Shown here: one piece after another, positions 48,137-56,099 of the stretch
How the letters are laid out: every line of letters begins with the position of its first letter
Position numbering within the stretch: position 1 is the stretch's first letter
Assembly (NCBI GenBank): GCA_002412795.1
Contig: DHVS01000028.1
Span: 1 to 64,000, forward strand
Length of the DNA stretch: 64,000 nt
Reading direction: 5' to 3'
Source: a bacterium UBP2_UBA5202
GTDB lineage: Bacteria > Edwardsbacteria > AC1 > EtOH8
Notes under the pieces: generated by a model
Database searches by the model: none
The model's input: the letters and a program-made list of their open reading frames with translations, nothing else
Told to the model about the DNA's origin: nothing
Position numbers and translations under genes: made by a program

Positions 48137-49330
48137 CTAACTGCTTTTTTTCAGGGATTTTTTCAGGAAAAGCTCGCCCTCGGCTCCCCGCTCCTGGGCA
48201 AAGCATATCCGGGAAAGTTTCTTGTAAATGTCGCGGACCCAGGGATGGTGTTCCCCCGCCGTTTGCTGGAATATCTTGACAGCCGACTGGTACGCTTCCT
48301 CTGCCTGCGGCAGCCGGTTCTCGCCGAGTTGCAGGTCGCCGTATTTGTAATAGGCGGTCCCCACATCCGGATGCCATTCGCCCCAGGCCGTCCTCAGTAT
48401 CTCCAGGGCCTGCTCCAGCTCCCGGCCGGCCTTAACGGCCTCTCCCTGCTGGGTGAACAGGACCCCCAGACCCAGGTGGCTGATCCCGGTAAAGGGGTGT
48501 CTGGCCCCCAGCCGGCGCTCTCCGATGGACAGGGCCCTCCGGAAGGTGCTTTCGGCCTGGCTGTACATATGCTGGACCGCGTAGGCATCCGCCAGATTGT
48601 TGAGGTAGATAATCAGGTCCGGGTGCTCCGGTCCGTGATGCTTCTGCTTCAGGTCAATCCCTTTTAACAGCAGTTCCACCGCCCGGGGGGCTTTTTGGTT
48701 GGCCGAACAGACCGCCGCCAGGTTGTTGAGCAGGGTGGTATAAACGGGATCGTCCTCGTTGAAAAGTTTTTGGGCCAGGGCCAAAGCCATTTCGGCGGTC
48801 TGCTGGGACAGGTCCAGGCGGCCGGTCTCCTTGTAAACCCCCATCAGGTTTCCCAGACACTTGACGGCCGAGGCGCTTTCCCCCAGCCCCTGCTTCCGGT
48901 AGATCTCCAGGGCCCGGTCCAAATATCCCTCGGCCTCGGCATATTCCCCGGTCCGGGTCATCAACCCGCCCAGGTTGTTCAGCAGTTTGGCCACCTCGGG
49001 ATGGTCGTGGCCCAGTCTAAGCCGCCTGATCTCCAGTGCCCGCTGGTACAGCGGGGCCGCTTCCCGGTAGCGGTGCTGTATGCTGAGATTGATTGCCAAA
49101 GCGTTCACCGCCCCGGCCGTCTCGATGCTCTCCGGGCCGTGGGCTGCGGCCACGATGTCCAGATGCCTCTGGTAAAAAGGCTCGGCCTGGTCCAGACTGC
49201 CTTTCTGCTGCAGGCACCCGGCCAGCTTCAGCAACAGCGGAGCCAGCGACGGATCTTCGGGGCCGGTTTGGGCCTCGGCCTCCTGCAGGTCATGCCTGGC
49301 TTTTATTATCTCCTCTTCGGGACAGCTCAT
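48137..49330 (-). CDS. Kinesin-light-chain-type TPR protein
   Basis: The 397-residue soluble protein consists of about eight 42-residue TPR units of the kinesin-light-chain type: AEPFYQRHLDIVAAAHGPES, AAPLYQRALEIRRLRLGHDH, LLNNLGGLMTRTGEYAEAEG and AESTFRRALSIGERRLGARH. The regular xGxxHPxxxxxLNNLA spacing is clear. These arrays are protein-binding scaffolds; no catalytic domain is present. It starts 9 nt after the aspS stop codon and probably shares its transcript. Confidence 0.8.
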   Translation of the reverse strand: MSCPEEEIIKARHDLQEAEAQTGPEDPSLAPLLLKLAGCLQQKGSLDQAEPFYQRHLDIVAAAHGPESIETAGAVNALAINLSIQHRYREAAPLYQRALEIRRLRLGHDHPEVAKLLNNLGGLMTRTGEYAEAEGYLDRALEIYRKQGLGESASAVKCLGNLMGVYKETGRLDLSQQTAEMALALAQKLFNEDDPVYTTLLNNLAAVCSANQKAPRAVELLLKGIDLKQKHHGPEHPDLIIYLNNLADAYAVQHMYSQAESTFRRALSIGERRLGARHPFTGISHLGLGVLFTQQGEAVKAGRELEQALEILRTAWGEWHPDVGTAYYKYGDLQLGENRLPQAEEAYQSAVKIFQQTAGEHHPWVRDIYKKLSRICFAQERGAEGELFLKKSLKKSS

Positions 49331-49339
49331 AATTAAGGC

Positions 49340-51119
49340 TCAATCCGTTAATTTGATCTTCAGTTCCTTCAACTGCTTCTCGTCCACTTCCGAGGGGCTG
49401 CCCTCCATCAGGCCGCTGCCCGAGGTGGTCTTGGGGAAGGCGATCACATCGCGGATGCTGTCTCCGCCGGTGATCATGGTCAGGATCCGGTCCACCCCGG
49501 GGGCGAGGCCGCCGTGGGGCGGGGCCCCGTACTCGAAGGCCTCCAGCAAAAAGCCGAACTTCTTCTGGACCTCTTGGGGGGAAAGCCCCACCACCTTCAT
49601 CACCTTTTCCTGAATGTCCCGGCGGTGGATCCTTATTGAGCCCGAGGCCAGTTCGGAGCCGTTGGCCACCAGATCGTACAACTGGCCAAGTACTTTACCG
49701 GGATCTGTTTCGAGATATTCCAGATGCTCCTCTTTGGGCATGCTGAACATATGATGCTCGGCCTCCCAGCGCTTGTCCTCCTCATTGTAATGGAACAGCG
49801 GAAAATCCGTAATCCAGGCAAAAGCAAATTTGTTTTTGGGGATCATCTCCATCCGGCGGGCGCACTCGACCCTCAGCGCCCCCAGGGCGGCCGCGACGAC
49901 GGATGGCTTGTCGGCCACGAACAGCATGATGTCACCTTCCCTGGCGGACAGGGTCTGCATAAGTTCTTTGCCCAGGTCGCCCGCGAAGAATTTTGCGATC
50001 GAGCCTTCCAATGATTCCCCGGAGACTTTGGCCCAGGCCAGGCCCCTGGCGCCGTATATCTTCACAAATTCGGTCAGCCCGTCGATGTCCTTGCGGGACC
50101 ACCTGCCCCCGCCCGGCACGCAGATGCCCTTCACCTGGCCCTTGTTCTCGAGGGCCTGTTTAAAGACCGAGAAATCAGATTTCAAGGCAACCGGTGCGGT
50201 ATCGCACAATTCCATGCCAAAACGCATATCCGGTTTGTCCGATCCGAAGCGCCGCATGGCCTCGGCATGGGCCAGCCGCGGGAACGGCGTCTGGATATCC
50301 ATCCCGGCGACTTTGGAGAAGACCTCCTTGAACATGCCCTCGGCCAGGGAAAATACTTTGTCCTGGGTGGCAAAGCTCATCTCGATATCTATCTGGGTGT
50401 GCTCCGGCTGGCGGTCGGCCCGCAGGTCCTCGTCGCGCAGACAGCGGGCGATCTGGAAATACTTGTCAAACCCCGCCACCATCAGGATCTGCTTGTAGAT
50501 GGGGCGACTGGGGCAGGGCGTAGAATTTTCCGGGATGCACCCGGCAGGGAACAAGATAATCCCGGGCGCCTTCGGGCGTGCTGCGGGTCAAAAGCGGCGT
50601 CTCTATCTCCAGAAAGTCCTGGGCGCTGAGGTAATTGCGGATCGCCAGCACGAACTTGTGCCGCAGGATGATGTTTTTGGCCAGGGCCGGCCGCCGCAGG
50701 TCCAGGTAGCGGTGCTTCAGCCGCAGTTCCTCGGAGGCCGTGGTGTTGTCCTCTATCACGAAGGGCGGCACGGCGGAAGAGTTGAGCAGTTTGACCTCCG
50801 CCGCCAGCACTTCCACCTCCCCGGTCGGCATCTCTGAATTGGCCTGGCCCTGGGGCCGGGCCCGTACCAAGCCTTTGACCGCGACCACGTATTCGGACTT
50901 CAGTTCACTGGCGGAGGCTGTCAGTTCTGCGTTCTGGGCCGGGTCGAAGACGATCTGGGTGATGCCGTAGCGGTCCCGCAGGTTGATGAATATCAGCCCC
51001 CCGTGGTTGCGGCTGCGGTGCACCCACCCGCAGAGGGTGACCTCCTGGTTGTTATTGGAGGAACGCAGTTCCCCGCAGGTGTGACTGCGCTGCCAGGCGC
51101 CCAAGGTTTCGAGTTTCAT
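49340..51119 (-). CDS. aspS: Aspartyl-tRNA synthetase, frame interrupted by a 2-nt gap
   Basis: Two overlapping frames together encode a full-length (about 593-residue) bacterial AspRS. The first (51119 to about 50501) holds the OB anticodon domain (LCGWVHRSRNHGGLIFINLRD split at NHGG) and ends LPQSP. The second resumes IYKQILMVAGFDKYFQIARC, with class II motif 2 (CLRDEDLRADRQPEHTQ), the GAD insertion and motif 3 (GLAPGVDRILTMITG). Compared with the family, QSPQIYKQ is expected; two bases are missing near 50500. Since aspS is essential, a sequencing or assembly error is the simplest cause; a real pseudogene with a second aspS elsewhere is the alternative. Confidence 0.9.
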
Positions 51120-51157
51120 GATGCTTGTTATGTTTAATGTTGTATTTTTATTTTTTC

Positions 51158-51187
51158 CATAGCCCAGGCCTTAAGGCCTGGGTTATG
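51158..51187. repeat. REP-like palindrome between aspS and the AhpD-like gene
   Basis: CATAGCCCAGGCC-TTAA-GGCCTGGGTTATG pairs over 13 bp with one mismatch. It resembles the hairpins at 22656-22677 and 5525-5538. It could also attenuate transcription from the AhpD-like gene into aspS, though no T tract follows. Confidence 0.6.
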
Positions 51188-51189
51188 GA

Positions 51190-51531
51190 TCAGCAAGCCT
51201 GTTCGTCCCATATCTCATACGCCTTGCGCAAATGCGGTATGGTAATGGACCCTCCCACCACCAGCGATATGTTCATGATCTCATCGAACTCGGCCTGGCT
51301 TACCCCCAGCTTCTTGCACTGGATGACATGATAGCTGATGCAGTCGTTGCAGCGCAGCACCACCGAGGCGCAAAGCCCCAGCATCTCCTTGATCTTGCCC
51401 GGCAAGGCCCCGTCCTGGTAGGCGGCGGTGTCCAGGTTGAAGAACCGTTTGATGCCGGTATGCTCCGCCGCCAGTATCCGGTCATTCATCTTGGTGCGGT
51501 AGGCATTGAATTCTTTGATTTTGTCAGACAT
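51190..51531 (-). CDS. AhpD-like carboxymuconolactone decarboxylase family protein
   Basis: The 113-residue protein has the AhpD/CMD core with the redox pair CxxC and following His in LRCNDCISYHVIQCKKLGV. This marks it as a thiol-disulfide or peroxide-defence member rather than a decarboxylase. AGGAGAA lies 3 nt before the ATG. It is upstream of aspS with a palindrome in the gap. The physiological partner is unknown. Confidence 0.9.
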   Translation of the reverse strand: MSDKIKEFNAYRTKMNDRILAAEHTGIKRFFNLDTAAYQDGALPGKIKEMLGLCASVVLRCNDCISYHVIQCKKLGVSQAEFDEIMNISLVVGGSITIPHLRKAYEIWDEQAC

Positions 51532-51570
51532 AACTTCTCCTGTATGTATGCAAGGCCAGCTTGTTGATTG

Positions 51571-51660
51571 CTGAATTCATCCCCAGTCCCCTTCTCTTGG
51601 GCTTGTGCTGAGTGCCACACTTAGTATGCCGAAGTGAAGATCCGAAGTGGGTTGAGTCTG
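51571..51660. repeat. Left flanking repeat of the DUF559 gene
   Basis: Bases 51571-51598 match 52059-52086 at 27 of 28 positions in direct orientation (beginning CTGAATTCATCCCC). This copy is interrupted by a TTCGACA-family piece (GTGCTGAGTGCCACACTTAG, GCCGAAGTGAAG) before the shared end GGGTTGAGT. Confidence 0.7.
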
Positions 51661-51663
51661 ATT

Positions 51664-52047
51664 TTACGTTAGGACAGCGTTAACCCGCTTTACAACTTTA
51701 TCAATATTCTCAAATACATCTTTGTTGCCAATTCTTAATACTTTTATCCCAAGACAATCTATCATATTATCCCGCAATTTATCCTGTTTTTTCTGCTTTT
51801 CATGGATACCGCCATCTAATTCAACCACCAACCTTTTTTCATGGCAATAAAAGTCGGCAATGTAAAATGTTTCTTTGCCCAGCAAATCAAAAAACAATGG
51901 ATATTGACGGTAGAATTTAAGTCCTCGGAACTGCCTGTTCCTAACTTTATTCCAAAATATGACTTCGGCCTTTGTCTGGTTTTTACGCAACTCCCGGCAT
52001 CGGGCTTTAGCCACAAGAACTAGTTTGGATTTTATATTAAGGCTCAT
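51664..52047 (-). CDS. DUF559 (Vsr-like) endonuclease-domain protein
   Basis: The 127-residue protein has the DUF559 pattern: AEVIFWNKVRNRQFRGLKFYRQYPL, here split at NRQFRG, then FYIADFYCHEKRLVVELDGG and IKVLRIGNKDVFENID. The fold is related to the Vsr/restriction-endonuclease group, with the likely catalytic Asp and Glu in ADFYCHEKRLVVELD. The gene is AT-rich relative to its neighbours and sits exactly between two directly repeated copies of one intergenic repeat. Cargo or helper of that repeat is an inference. Confidence 0.85.
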   Translation of the reverse strand: MSLNIKSKLVLVAKARCRELRKNQTKAEVIFWNKVRNRQFRGLKFYRQYPLFFDLLGKETFYIADFYCHEKRLVVELDGGIHEKQKKQDKLRDNMIDCLGIKVLRIGNKDVFENIDKVVKRVNAVLT

Positions 52048-52058
52048 ACTCTAAACTT

Positions 52059-52112
52059 CTGAACTCATCCCCAGTCCCCTTCTCTTCACAAGAGAAGGGG
52101 TTCAAGGGGTTG
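52059..52112. repeat. Right flanking repeat of the DUF559 gene
   Basis: This is the intact copy of the flanking repeat. CCCCTTCTCTT-CAC-AAGAGAAGGGG (52076-52100) is a perfect 11-bp hairpin, with an outer CTCATCCCC (52064) pairing GGGGTTGAG (52105). T bases after it could make it a plus-strand terminator, but no plus-strand gene precedes it. Confidence 0.7.
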
Positions 52113-52136
52113 AGTTTTTCAGCCAGCAATGTTTCC

Positions 52137-53399
52137 CTACTCGCACTGGCAGTACTTCGGCACATTGACCACCAGTTCGTCAAAGGCCACTTCGGCCTGC
52201 TGGTGCTGGTCCATGTCCTTCAGCGTCACCAAGCCCTTCCTGATCTCGTCCTCGCCGATCAATGCCACGTAGCGGGCGTTGAGCCGCCCGGCCTCGCGCA
52301 TCTGGGCCTTTAAACTGCGGCCCAGAAGCTCCTGCTCGCAGGCCAGGCCCTTTTGCCGCAGCTGGGAGCAAAGCAGGCTGCCCTTCTTCACCGCCTCATC
52401 GCCCAGGGTGGCGATATAGACATCGGGCCTCTTCTCCGGCGGCAGGTTCACTCCCTGATTTTTGAGAGCCAGAACATATCTCTCCAGACCCGAACCAAAG
52501 CCCACCCCCGGGGCGGGGCTGCCCCCCAGATCCTCCATCAGGCCGTCGTAGCGCCCGCCTCCGCCCAGCGCATCCTGGGCCCCCAGATGTTGTGAAATAA
52601 CTTCGAAAGCTGTGCGGGTATAGTAGTCCAGTCCGCGGACCAGGTTCTTGTCCAGGGTGAACGGGATCTCAATGTCTTTTAATCTGTCCTGCACTGCCTG
52701 AAAATGCGTCTTACAGTCCCCGCACAAAAAGTCCTTCATCTCCGGGACATCCTTGAACTTTGCCTGGTCTATCTTGCAGTCCAGTATCCTCAGGGGATTA
52801 CGGTTATAGCGGTCCTGGCAGTTGTCGCAGAGCTCAGGCAGCATGGGTTTGAAATGGTCCGTCAGCTTCTGGCGGTAGGGCGGCCGGCACTGGGCGCAGC
52901 CCAGGCTGTTGAGCCGTAGGCTTAAGCCTCCCAGGCCCAGCTTCTGAAGGGTGAAGAACAACAGCGAGATCGCCTCCACATCGGCCAGGGGGCTGTGGCT
53001 TCCCAGCACCTCGGCCCCGAACTGGGTGTGCTGGCGCATCCGGCCGGCCTGGGGCCGCTCGTAGCGGAACATGGGCGCCAGGTAGAAGACCTTGGCGCAG
53101 GGCTGTTCCTTGAGTGTGTTGTGCTCTATCAGGGCCCTTAAGACCGGCGGCGTCCCCTCGGGCCGCAGAGTGATGGAGCGCTGGCCCTTGTCGGTGAAGG
53201 TGTACATCTCCTTCTGGACGATGTCGGTGGTGTCCCCGGTGCCCTTGACGAACAGCGCGGTGTCCTCAAAGACCGGGGTCCGGATCTCCTTGAACCCGTA
53301 GATCCGGGACTGCTCCCGGATCACCGATTCTATGTGCTGCCAGAGATGGACCTGGTCCGGCATCACGTCGTAGGTGCCCTTGCTGGCTTGAAACTTCAT
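52137..53399 (-). CDS. hisS: Histidyl-tRNA synthetase
   Basis: The 420-residue class II synthetase charges tRNA(His). It begins FQASKGTYDVMPDQ and has LRPEGTPPVLRALIEHN (motif 2 lead), FRYERPQAGRMRQHTQFGAE, the HisRS-specific LVRGLDYYTRTAFEV and GGGGRYDGLMEDLGG. The C-terminal anticodon domain (VYIATLGDEAVKKG) is intact. The start at 53399 overlaps the VanZ-like stop by 4 nt (ATGA); an upstream start at 53426 lies inside that gene and is rejected. Confidence 0.96.
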   Translation of the reverse strand: MKFQASKGTYDVMPDQVHLWQHIESVIREQSRIYGFKEIRTPVFEDTALFVKGTGDTTDIVQKEMYTFTDKGQRSITLRPEGTPPVLRALIEHNTLKEQPCAKVFYLAPMFRYERPQAGRMRQHTQFGAEVLGSHSPLADVEAISLLFFTLQKLGLGGLSLRLNSLGCAQCRPPYRQKLTDHFKPMLPELCDNCQDRYNRNPLRILDCKIDQAKFKDVPEMKDFLCGDCKTHFQAVQDRLKDIEIPFTLDKNLVRGLDYYTRTAFEVISQHLGAQDALGGGGRYDGLMEDLGGSPAPGVGFGSGLERYVLALKNQGVNLPPEKRPDVYIATLGDEAVKKGSLLCSQLRQKGLACEQELLGRSLKAQMREAGRLNARYVALIGEDEIRKGLVTLKDMDQHQQAEVAFDELVVNVPKYCQCE

Positions 53400-53767
53400 T
53401 TGTCTTCGTCCTTGTTCTTGTAGCATAGTTTGGAAAGACCGGTGCCCGCCGTAAAACCTATCACGTTCATTGAAAAATCCAGCAACGAGACCGTCCGGCC
53501 CGGCACCAATACCTCGTGATATTCATCCAGAGCGGCAAAGCCCAGGCCCAGACCCAGCAGGACCGCCCACAGCCCCTTTTGACGGTATCCTGACATAAAA
53601 ACGGCACGGGCTGCCAACACCGCCAGCACCAGATACACCGCTATGTGGAACACCCTGTCGGCGTGGGGATATTCTGGTGGGGTTTTTAAGTTGGGGATGG
53701 AGGTGGCCGTTATCATCAAGACCAGCCAGGCGGCCAACGGTCCCCAGATCAATATTTTCTTCCGCAT
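53396..53767 (-). CDS. VanZ-like membrane protein
   Basis: The 123-residue protein has four hydrophobic segments (WGPLAAWLVLMITATSI, AVYLVLAVLAARAVF, LWAVLLGLGLGFAALDEYHE and MNVIGFTAGTGL) and the VanZ-family signature DEYHEVLVPGRTVSLLDFSMNVIG (split after GRTVS). VanZ relatives are small inner-membrane proteins of unclear function, one being linked to teicoplanin resistance; no resistance is implied. The start at 53767 lies just after the PTS gene stop; it overlaps hisS by 4 nt. Confidence 0.85.
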   Translation of the reverse strand: MRKKILIWGPLAAWLVLMITATSIPNLKTPPEYPHADRVFHIAVYLVLAVLAARAVFMSGYRQKGLWAVLLGLGLGFAALDEYHEVLVPGRTVSLLDFSMNVIGFTAGTGLSKLCYKNKDEDK

Positions 53768-53774
53768 TACGTTC

Positions 53775-54227
53775 TTATTCCACCTGGCTGAATATTTTAA
53801 GCACTTCATCGGCGTTGGCCGCCTTCACCAGCTGTTCCCGGATCTGGTCCCGGTTCAATAGGCGGGAGACCAGGGCCAAAGCCTTGACATGGTCGGCGAT
53901 GAAGTTCTGGGGGGTGGCCACAAAAAAGAAGATCTGCACCGGCTGGTCGTCCAGCGAACCGAAATCCACCGGCTGGCGGCTGATGCCGAAGGCCCCGGCC
54001 ATTTTCTTCAGCTCTTTGGTGCGGCCGTGGGGAATGGCCACGCCCTTTCCGATCCCGGTGGACATCAGACCCTCCCGCTCCATGGCCGAACGGAGCAGGT
54101 CCGGCTGGTTCTCTATCAGCCCGGCCCCGGCCATCAAGGCCACCAGTTCCGAGATGATCTCCTCCTTGGTGGCCCCGTTAAGCGGGACCTTGATGCAGTT
54201 ACGCTCCAGTATTTCGTTTATCTTCAT
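53775..54227 (-). CDS. PTS EIIA (PtsN/fructose-type) domain protein
   Basis: The 150-residue protein is a stand-alone EIIA domain of the fructose/nitrogen class. The phosphorylatable His is in GKGVAIPHGRTKEL, with ALVSRLLNRDQIREQL near the end. No other PTS gene is in the window, so a regulatory role (PtsN-like) is more likely than sugar transport. It lies 29 nt downstream of hypE and 7 nt upstream of the VanZ-like gene, in one apparent operon that runs on to hisS. Confidence 0.9.
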   Translation of the reverse strand: MKINEILERNCIKVPLNGATKEEIISELVALMAGAGLIENQPDLLRSAMEREGLMSTGIGKGVAIPHGRTKELKKMAGAFGISRQPVDFGSLDDQPVQIFFFVATPQNFIADHVKALALVSRLLNRDQIREQLVKAANADEVLKIFSQVE

Positions 54228-54256
54228 CTCTGTCGCCTTATTGTGTTGGTTTTGTT

Positions 54257-55270
54257 TTAACAGATCCGCGGCAGGGCCTCGCCCTCCAGCATCATCAGCG
54301 GCCGTTTGCTGCCCAGGAACGTGGTCAGCAGCACCCGCGGCTGGCCGGCTTCTACTTTTCCTATGATGGCCGCAGCTTTGCCCAGCGGGTACTGGCGCAT
54401 GACACTCAGTATCTTTTCCGAATCTTCTTGGGGAACAATAGCTATCAGCTTGCCCTCGTTGGCCACATACAAGGGATCCAGGCCCAGCATCTCGCAGGCG
54501 CCTTTTACTTCCTGTTTGACCGGTATCTTTTCTTCCTCGATGTTGATGGTGACCTTTGACTGCAGCGCGATCTCGTTGAGCGTGGTGGCCAGCCCGCCCC
54601 GGGTGGGGTCGCGCAGAACGTGGATCATCCCCGCCTTCAGCATTGCTCCGGCCAGTCCGTTGAGCGGGGCCGCATCGCTGAACAGGCTTCCGCTTAAACC
54701 GAAATTGTTCCGGGCATTGATCACCGCCGCCCCGTGGTCGCCTACGGTGCCGCTGAGGATAACCGCATCCCCCGGAACCGCCAGGGAACCTGAGACATTG
54801 ACCCCTTCCGGGATCACACCCACTCCGGAGGTATTTATGAACAGGCCGTCGCAGGCCCCCTTGTCCACCACTTTGGTATCCCCGGTGACTATGAACACGC
54901 CCGCTTCTTTGGCGGCCGCCGCCATGGAATCAGCCACCTTCTCCAGCGTCTCAAGCGAGAAGCCTTCCTCGATGATGAAGCCGGCCGAGAGATACAACGC
55001 CTTAGCGCCCTTCATGGCCAGATCGTTGACCGTCCCGCAGACCGCCAGCCGCCCGATGTCCCCGCCCGGGAAGAACAGCGGCTTGACCACATAGCTATCC
55101 GTGGTGAACGCAATTTTGAATTTTGAATTTTGAATTTTGCATTCAGCCGCGTCGTCCCCCTGGTTTAGCAGAGCGTTTGAAAAACGAGTCTTGAATACCT
55201 TTTCTATCAACTCGTGGGAAATCCGCCCGCCGGAGCCGTGAGCCAATATTACTGACCTGTTGTTATTCAT
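54257..55270 (-). CDS. hypE: Hydrogenase maturation protein HypE
   Basis: HypE dehydrates the carbamoyl group on its own C-terminal Cys to cyanide for the NiFe site. The 337 residues have VILAHGSGGRISHELIEKVF (ATP-binding start), TTDSYVVKPLFFPGGDIGRL, VTGDTKVVDKG, DPTRGGLATTLNEIA and the essential PRIC C terminus. Between DDAAE and AFTTDSYVV an 11-residue stretch (CKIQNSKFKI) is encoded by an AAATTC repeat. The ATG at 55270 is preferred; a TTG 8 codons upstream also exists. It overlaps the upstream gene by 8 nt. Confidence 0.95.
   Translation of the reverse strand: MNNNRSVILAHGSGGRISHELIEKVFKTRFSNALLNQGDDAAECKIQNSKFKIAFTTDSYVVKPLFFPGGDIGRLAVCGTVNDLAMKGAKALYLSAGFIIEEGFSLETLEKVADSMAAAAKEAGVFIVTGDTKVVDKGACDGLFINTSGVGVIPEGVNVSGSLAVPGDAVILSGTVGDHGAAVINARNNFGLSGSLFSDAAPLNGLAGAMLKAGMIHVLRDPTRGGLATTLNEIALQSKVTINIEEEKIPVKQEVKGACEMLGLDPLYVANEGKLIAIVPQEDSEKILSVMRQYPLGKAAAIIGKVEAGQPRVLLTTFLGSKRPLMMLEGEALPRIC
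55110..55146. repeat. AAATTC repeat inside hypE
   Basis: Four tandem units of roughly AAAATTC lie within the hypE frame, encoding CKIQNSKFKI in a loop before the conserved TTDSYVV. Similar words fill the porA-porB gap near 28966. Confidence 0.65.
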
Positions 55271-56096
55271 CCCGTTTACCAAAGGATAGATCAATTGTGC
55301 TCGTTAGACCAACCTTATAAAATGCACCTCCTATTTTGGTCTCCTCATATATAAATATACCACCGTTGCTATAACTTGTTTTATAAGGCCTTACACAAGT
55401 GGATATTCCAAACTGGGCAAAACCCTTTAACCATTTTGGTCCAACCTCCAATTGCAGGGCCGGTTCAATATTAATAAATGATACGTTCTTATGTTCAACT
55501 GTATCAGCACTAGCATATGAAGTCCCCAAGTTGTAATAATAAATGCTTTGACAATATGGGTACCAAATATACATTACCCTGCCCCCAAAAACCAGATTAA
55601 ATCCTGATTTTTCACGGCCGTGATTTATCTGTAAAAATATCTTGTTATATTTACCTTCATTCTCGGTCGGGGCGTCAGCCACGTTTGGGAAATATTCTTT
55701 TTGAAAAACATACCCCTTCCCGGTACCACAAAAAACGTCAGTAACTGTTTGCTTCTGGTCAACCTTTCCTATCCTGCATCCGATTCCCATTTCGCCATAC
55801 CAAGAACTGACAGCATAATGTTTTAAATCGTTGAATATCGCAGTATTTTCTGTATACTCATCATCATTTTTGAAATAGTCGGCAAAAATACGTACTCGTT
55901 TATTTAATGAAAAAGCAAGGCTTCCATCCATGAAGCTGTGCCCGCTATAATATAATCCACCTTGTACTGCAGGGCCGTTTGCCAATAACGGCAAACATAA
56001 CGGATTCGGCTCAAACAGGATTTCCCCCTTTGCTACGTTTGCGGCAGATAGAATAATTAAAATGATGAACAAGCTGTTTTTAACCATATTGATCAC
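55263..56096 (-). CDS. Secreted beta-rich (outer-membrane-like) protein in the hyp operon
   Basis: The 277-residue product has a signal peptide (NSLFIILIILSAANVAKG) and then alternating hydrophobic and aromatic strands (GGLYYSGHSFMDGSLAFSL, FNLVFGGRVMYIWYP, WLKGFAQFGISTC, FYKVGLTSTIDLSFG), a pattern suggesting an outer-membrane beta-barrel. I do not recognise the family. The gene is visibly more AT-rich than its neighbours but lies 3 nt after hypD and overlaps hypE by 8 nt. A GTG start at 56096 or an ATG at 56087 are equally possible. Confidence 0.7.
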   Translation of the reverse strand: MINMVKNSLFIILIILSAANVAKGEILFEPNPLCLPLLANGPAVQGGLYYSGHSFMDGSLAFSLNKRVRIFADYFKNDDEYTENTAIFNDLKHYAVSSWYGEMGIGCRIGKVDQKQTVTDVFCGTGKGYVFQKEYFPNVADAPTENEGKYNKIFLQINHGREKSGFNLVFGGRVMYIWYPYCQSIYYYNLGTSYASADTVEHKNVSFINIEPALQLEVGPKWLKGFAQFGISTCVRPYKTSYSNGGIFIYEETKIGGAFYKVGLTSTIDLSFGKRDE

Positions 56097-56099
56097 TTG

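Noticed and set aside
50440..50560. Programmed frameshift in aspS
   Set aside because: No slippery heptamer with a downstream structure is evident, and aminoacyl-tRNA synthetases are not known for such shifts; a missing CT fits better.
38199..56096. A genomic island marked by the AT-rich genes at 38199, 51664 and 55263
   Set aside because: They are single genes scattered among housekeeping operons, with no integrase or tRNA attachment site next to them.
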